Below, piece by piece: positions 60,001 to 64,000 of a stretch of DNA of 64,000 nt. Each line of letters begins with the position of its first letter. Positions within the stretch are counted from its first letter, which is position 1. Made by a program: the position numbers and the translations under genes. Source of the stretch: Sarcocystis neurona (Eukaryota; Apicomplexa; Conoidasida; Eucoccidiorida; Sarcocystidae); contig KL647317.1 of assembly GCA_000727475.1 (NCBI GenBank), positions 372,001-436,000 on the forward strand. The letters are read 5' to 3'. Below the pieces are notes generated by a model that saw only the letters and a program-made list of their open reading frames with translations, ran no database searches and was not told where the DNA came from.

Positions 60001-60638
60001 GCATATCCCGCAGGACCGCCAGCCGTCCCTGCACCGGCAGCCTCAGCTGTGCCATCTGCGCGTGTATACCAGCTGTCGCCAGAACACACGTGCTCCCGAT
60101 CCAAGTACAGTTATGACTGATGAGGCGGCGGCGACTGCCTTCCCCAAGGCACTTCCTGTTGTCGCAGCTGTTGCATTTGGTTTCTGTCCATTCGCACAAG
60201 GCTCGTGCTTTGCTATGTTTGATGAGGGTGTTACACACTTACCTTTACACACGCATGCACATACACACACACAAAGTCGAAGCGCAGGTGTGGATAGGAT
60301 TCGACAACAGGCATTTGCAGCCGTAGGACCCCCAGCGGCGGCCAAGGAAGCACCGGGGCAGCAACAGAAGGAGCAGCTCTTCCTGCTTTGCGTGTATAAC
60401 CCGAGCGCTCGCGGCACCAGCGCGTTTCTTCGCGCACTCTTGAGGCCGCTGCTGCTGCTTTTTTGCTAACGGTGTTTTTGCCGCTGCTGTTTTTGCTGCT
60501 GTCCCTGCAGACGGACTCGCTATATACTACTGCTGCGGCTGAAGCGCCTTCATGTGCGTTCAGTTTCAGTACTGCGGCTGTCCTGCCCGAGTCGTGGGGG
60601 CTGCAGATTTCCCAGCTGGCATGAGAAAACCGGCCCAT
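57074..60638 (-). CDS. Five-exon hypothetical protein of about 815 residues, all introns phase 0
   Basis: Exons in transcript order: 60243-60638 (donor aag|gtaagt), 58592-59974 (acceptor gttggtttcag; donor gag|gtattt), 58268-58474 (acceptor after a long pyrimidine tract, cttgtccag), 57651-57785 (donor gtaagc) and 57074-57400 ending in TGA. All lengths are multiples of three. The start MGRFSHASWEICSPHDSGRT has A at -3 and G at +4. The middle is Ala/Arg/Thr-rich low complexity, then a charged coiled-coil-like region (RLLEELRKRRQELLLEWQKT) preceded by TKFVLESGEIVPAAFAATKH. Later exons are hydrophobic-helical (ALVERIEAAYFSAEVQSSPL; LLFRHEGTGLIDVSRLCLKD). No family recognised. The open plus-strand frame at 58935-59978 is a shadow of CAG/CTG-rich DNA. 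Intron 1 abuts a (CA)n tract. Confidence 0.5.
57460..57487. repeat. (CA)n microsatellite in an intron
   Basis: CA run directly upstream (in transcript sense) of the acceptor for the last exon of the 57.1-60.6 kb gene. Confidence 0.85.
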
Positions 60639-63600
60639 ACTCAGAACTGTTCGCAACTCCGGAATCCAAGAGAGACGCGAACAAGCCTGCTGCCTCCGCC
60701 TCTGCAGCCGAATTGCCGTCGCTGCTGTTGTCGCTGCTCTTGAGTCGAGGATCCTCGGGGCAGCGGCGCCAGCGAAGCGTAGTTCTGAACGTTCTGGCGT
60801 TGCTTCGAGCGGAGGGCAGCCGTTCAGCACAAGAGCACGTTCTTCACGGTTTTGCGACTAACGTTGCGTGTGCTGAGCAGTTGTCCGGGCATGTTCATTC
60901 GTGCCGGTCCTTCCTGGCTGTGCTGCTGCTGCTGAGTGCGCTGCTGTCGTTGCTTGTGCGTGTGCTGCTGTTGCTGTTGAGGTGGGCGTCGGCTGCTGTT
61001 TTTGCCCACGTTAGTACTACAAGATGTGCTCCGGGTCCTGCTGGTATGCGTATCCACAGGACGCAGAGCTACTGCTACGCGAGTGTGTGCCTTCCACCTT
61101 CCGCTCTGTTGCAGTGTGGCCACTATTAGGAGCAGGAATGGAGCTGCTGGCGCGGAATACTTGGTGCCTGAAGCGAGGGGCTGCTACTATCGGGGGTGGG
61201 ACTATGTATCCTCCGTTGCGAAGGAGTCTGCTGCGGCTGCTGAAGCTACACATGAATGCCGCTTCTGCAGCCCAGCGTTTCTCCAGTGTTGTCCGCGCAT
61301 CTGCGTTGCTAGAGATAGCGCCTCTGCTGCTACCCTACTGCAAACGCCGCTGTTGCTGCGTCGCTGCGGCGTTCAGGTGTTTTTTACGTTTCTGCTGGTT
61401 CCAGACCTGCGGCTGCCGAACATACGGTGGTGCTGCCGCTGCCGCTCGTGGCGCAGCAAGTACTTCCCCTCCTCCATCCTTTATAGAACTTTCTACGCAA
61501 AGGCAGCTGGCTATTGGAGTGTGCCAAAAAAGCGCTGCTCAAGATGGATCTCCATGTGACTGAGAAAGAGTGGACTGCTGCTACAGCGCCCGCTGCTCTC
61601 TGGTGGTGGTGCACATCCCGCGCAGCGCCGGCGTGTCTACGCGCACCCCACCACTGCTAGTCGAGCGGCTGCTGAACCGATGAATTGTGGATCTGTTGTT
61701 GCTCGCCTTCCCTCCTATCGCAGCTTTCGGATGCAATGTCTTTGACGGATCATCCACAGCTCCTGCGCTGGTGTTGTTGTTGTGGCTGGTGGCACTACAG
61801 CTTCGGCGGGTATAGCTGCTGCGTGTAAACCTGCGGCTGTTGCTGCAGCTTTGTAGCTGCTGCCACGTGCGCCGCTGCTGTTCGTCACCTACGTACCGCC
61901 TTGTTCTCCGTGTGCGCCCTGCCGGAGACCGGCCCCTCTAACGGCGCCCGTGCACGGCACCGGGACAACGCAGCTGCAGCACCACAAGCCTGCATGCGCG
62001 TCTCCGCAGCAGCGGGGATATCATTTCTAGGTCGGTGTCTGAATCGTGCAAACTACTTCCACGGTGAGCCTGATTCGTGCCGTGCGGATTATTGCATGCT
62101 TTTTTGGGAAAAAACAAGCTCTCTGACCTTGGGTCTTCGTACTTCAGTGATATCCCTGCTGGTCGGCACCAGAGCACCAGCGGCAGCATCAGTTGTCGCA
62201 GCAACAGTAGCGAATGCGACCCTACGCGCTTCCAAACCGTAAAAACCGCATCAGCGCTACGTCCCAGGCGTGCACCAGCAGCAGCCACAGCAGCAGGACC
62301 TACAGCGGCAGTCGCTGCAGCAGCAACAGCAGTAGCAACAGCTATACATGCTCCTACTTCAGCATAAGTGCAGCAGACACAGCGGCCACGGCGCCTTTCG
62401 CACACAAGGCAGTCTCTGCAGCGGTAGCAGCTGCCTTCGTACGTGGGCAGCAGGGTGCCGGTCTGCATCAACTGCAGCCTCGGTGTAGCTCCTTCTGGAG
62501 AAGCGGCTGCTGCAATACTTCTCTGCTCCCGGGTGCTTCTGAAGCATGCGTTCCTGGGGAGTGGCGGCAGCAGCTGCTGCAGCAGTCGCTGCTGGGGACA
62601 ACAGGATCAACGGCAGAAGTTGCAAAGTTGACAAGACTATCCCCTCCCCTACGCGTAAGTAAGGCCCGGCAGCGTTCATTGCAGCAGCAGGTGCAGCAGC
62701 AGCAAGGACAGTCGCAGGTCGACATCGCCGGATCCAGCAACGACCGCAGCAGCACACCGCCAGCAAGTACATCACTGCCGACAAAAAAAGTCTTCTATCA
62801 ATCGGCGACGTTAGGAGCGATAGCACGCCAGTCTGCTCCTCTGCACAGCAGCAGCGAATGAACTGCCGTCTTTTGCCCTTTATTCTGCGCTTTGCCCACA
62901 CGCTTACGCAGTCTCCGCGAAACTGCATGCATCAGTTTAAGCTCTTCACAAAAAAGCAGACGTGCACACCTGCACCTGCAGTTTGCCTCTTGTCTTCACA
63001 CACACACACACACGTAAAGAGGAGGAGCTGGGGGAGGGGAGTGGATCTACAAGACCTGGCACGTTTTTCTATTGCCATCACCTCCCTCTCAGAAGCTGCC
63101 AGTACCCATTTTCTTCCCCCTTCTTGTTGACACGCGCGCTAACGTTGCCGCTTTGAATGCTCTGTGACCGCTTCTACTTTCGTTGCTGCTTTGCTGCTGC
63201 TGTTGTCGCTAGTGTGGGTGACTCCCCCCTATGTCAGCGGTGCTGCTGCCCTGTTGGCTGCTGCTGCTGTTGCCGCTTATGTGGTCCTCGTCTCTCTCCC
63301 TGGGTAGCTGCTACTGCTGCTTCGGCTGGTATGGTCCCGGCATCTGTTCTTCGGCGGTCCACCTACGGCCGCTTCCGCGGGAGTACCTGCGCTGCAGGGC
63401 AGCCGGCAGTACGGCTGCGAGCAGCTGCTTACGCTGGCGCGCATCTTATGGCGACGTGTTGTTCTCGACGTTGCCAGGCAGCACGCTTCGACTGCTGTTG
63501 TATTAGTATCATTTAACCTGGTGTTGCTGTGCCACACATGCAGCGGTGAGGGCTGCCCCGTTCGTATGGCACTTCTGTACACCTGTTGATTTTTTTCCTG

Positions 63601-64000
63601 CAGCTGTTTTCGTCGTGCTGCTGCTGCTGGCTCCGCTGTCGCTACGAGCGGACTTCTTGTCGTTGTGGTTCAGCTCAACGTTTTCGTCTGTATGCGTCTT
63701 GGGGTGAGTGCTATTGCTGTTGCAGGACGCCTCTTCCCTTCCTCGTTGTCTGCGTGTCGTGTCCGGAACATCTGCGGTGACCCCCTGCCTAGCAACGGTC
63801 CACAGCAGCAGAAACAGCAACGGCTACAGCACGACCACCCCACGCAGCAGCAGCAGTCTCTGTCCGCGCTGCCGCAGTCTTCAGAGCAGCAGCAGGACCG
63901 CTCCTGCAAGCACCAGCAGATCGTCCAGCGGCAGGAGAACTGCAACCACCTTCAACGGCCGCCGCGACAGCACGCGCAGCCGCGCCGCGACCAGCAGCGA
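60639..64000. other. CAG-rich region, probably a plus-strand gene, not assembled
   Basis: Two overlapping plus frames at about 61.0-61.56 kb both read like protein: one from an ATG at 61024 (VPSTFRSVAVWPLLGAGMEL), the other with AEYLVPEARGCYYRGWDYVS. A plus frame at 62214-62861 (AEVAKLTRLSPPLR) reaches a near-perfect donor, gtaagtaagg, at about 62657. Further plus frames lie at 63157-63516. The minus strand is open over parts of the same DNA. A (CA)n tract is at about 62998-63014. I cannot choose a frame or gene model, and the right end is cut by the window. Confidence 0.3.
62998..63014. repeat. (CA)n microsatellite
   Basis: CA run ending in cgtaaag, between the frames at 62.2-62.9 kb and 63.2-63.5 kb. 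Confidence 0.8.

Noticed and set aside
61024..61563. Single-exon gene from the ATG at 61024
   Set aside because: An overlapping frame on the same strand reads equally well and neither has a recognisable domain, so I could not choose.
1..64000. Bacterial or plasmid origin
   Set aside because: There are repeated GT-AG introns, no Shine-Dalgarno sites or operons, CAG homopolymer coding, and ROPK, AAMP and ZNF830-type proteins.
1..64000. CRISPR array, transposon, tRNA or rRNA genes, telomeric repeats
   Set aside because: I found no regularly spaced repeats with spacers, no transposase or reverse-transcriptase motifs, no cloverleaf with a T-loop consensus, and no telomere-type hexamer/heptamer arrays. 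A tRNA scan was not possible by eye over the full window.

Overview
The window looks like nuclear DNA of an apicomplexan coccidian, most likely Eimeria or a close relative such as Cyclospora. It has no bacterial-style operons or ribosome binding sites. Coding is split by GT-AG introns. CAG/CTG trinucleotides are dense and are read as Gln, Ala, Ser, Leu or Cys runs depending on frame. (AT)n and (CA)n microsatellites sit in introns and between genes. One open frame matches the rhoptry-kinase (ROPK) family, which is known from coccidia. CAG-rich, gene-dense blocks alternate with repeat-poor, gene-poor blocks, as described for Eimeria chromosomes. Because CAG-rich DNA often stays open on both strands and in several frames, I trusted an exon only when splice signals and reading phase agreed with its neighbours. 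All intron calls were made by eye.

Layout. (1) About 1-10.7 kb, minus strand: one very large Ala/Ser/Gln-rich gene that runs off the left edge, with a first exon of about 5.5 kb and several shorter exons. (2) About 10.7-27.7 kb: a repeat-poor block. It holds one intact single-exon ROPK-type pseudokinase at 16.35-17.78 kb and, near 24.8-26.5 kb, coding-like pieces broken by stops and frame changes that may be a decayed relative. (3) 28.1-33.8 kb, plus strand: a three-exon gene resembling ZNF830/CCDC16 (a nuclear, splicing-associated protein) but with no visible zinc finger. (4) About 34-37.6 kb: unresolved plus-strand coding fragments. (5) 38.05-40.62 kb, plus strand: an intact intronless WD40 protein of the AAMP/Sqt1 type. 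(6) About 40.7-46.4 kb: a second repeat-poor stretch with (AT)n tracts and two tandem duplications. (7) 46.4-51.5 kb, minus strand: the 3' exons of a multi-exon alpha-helical protein, 5' end unresolved. (8) 57.07-60.64 kb, minus strand: a five-exon gene of about 815 residues with all exon junctions in phase 0. (9) About 60.7-64 kb: CAG-rich sequence, probably containing a plus-strand gene that I could not assemble.

The genes do not form one pathway. The recognisable ones are housekeeping (AAMP/Sqt1-like, ZNF830-like) beside a parasite-specific secretory pseudokinase. I saw no tRNA, rRNA, CRISPR array, transposase, reverse transcriptase or telomere-type repeat. The nearest thing to novelty is the decayed-kinase locus next to the intact one, the finger-less ZNF830-like gene, and three unrecognised large helical proteins whose exon phases I could fit together.
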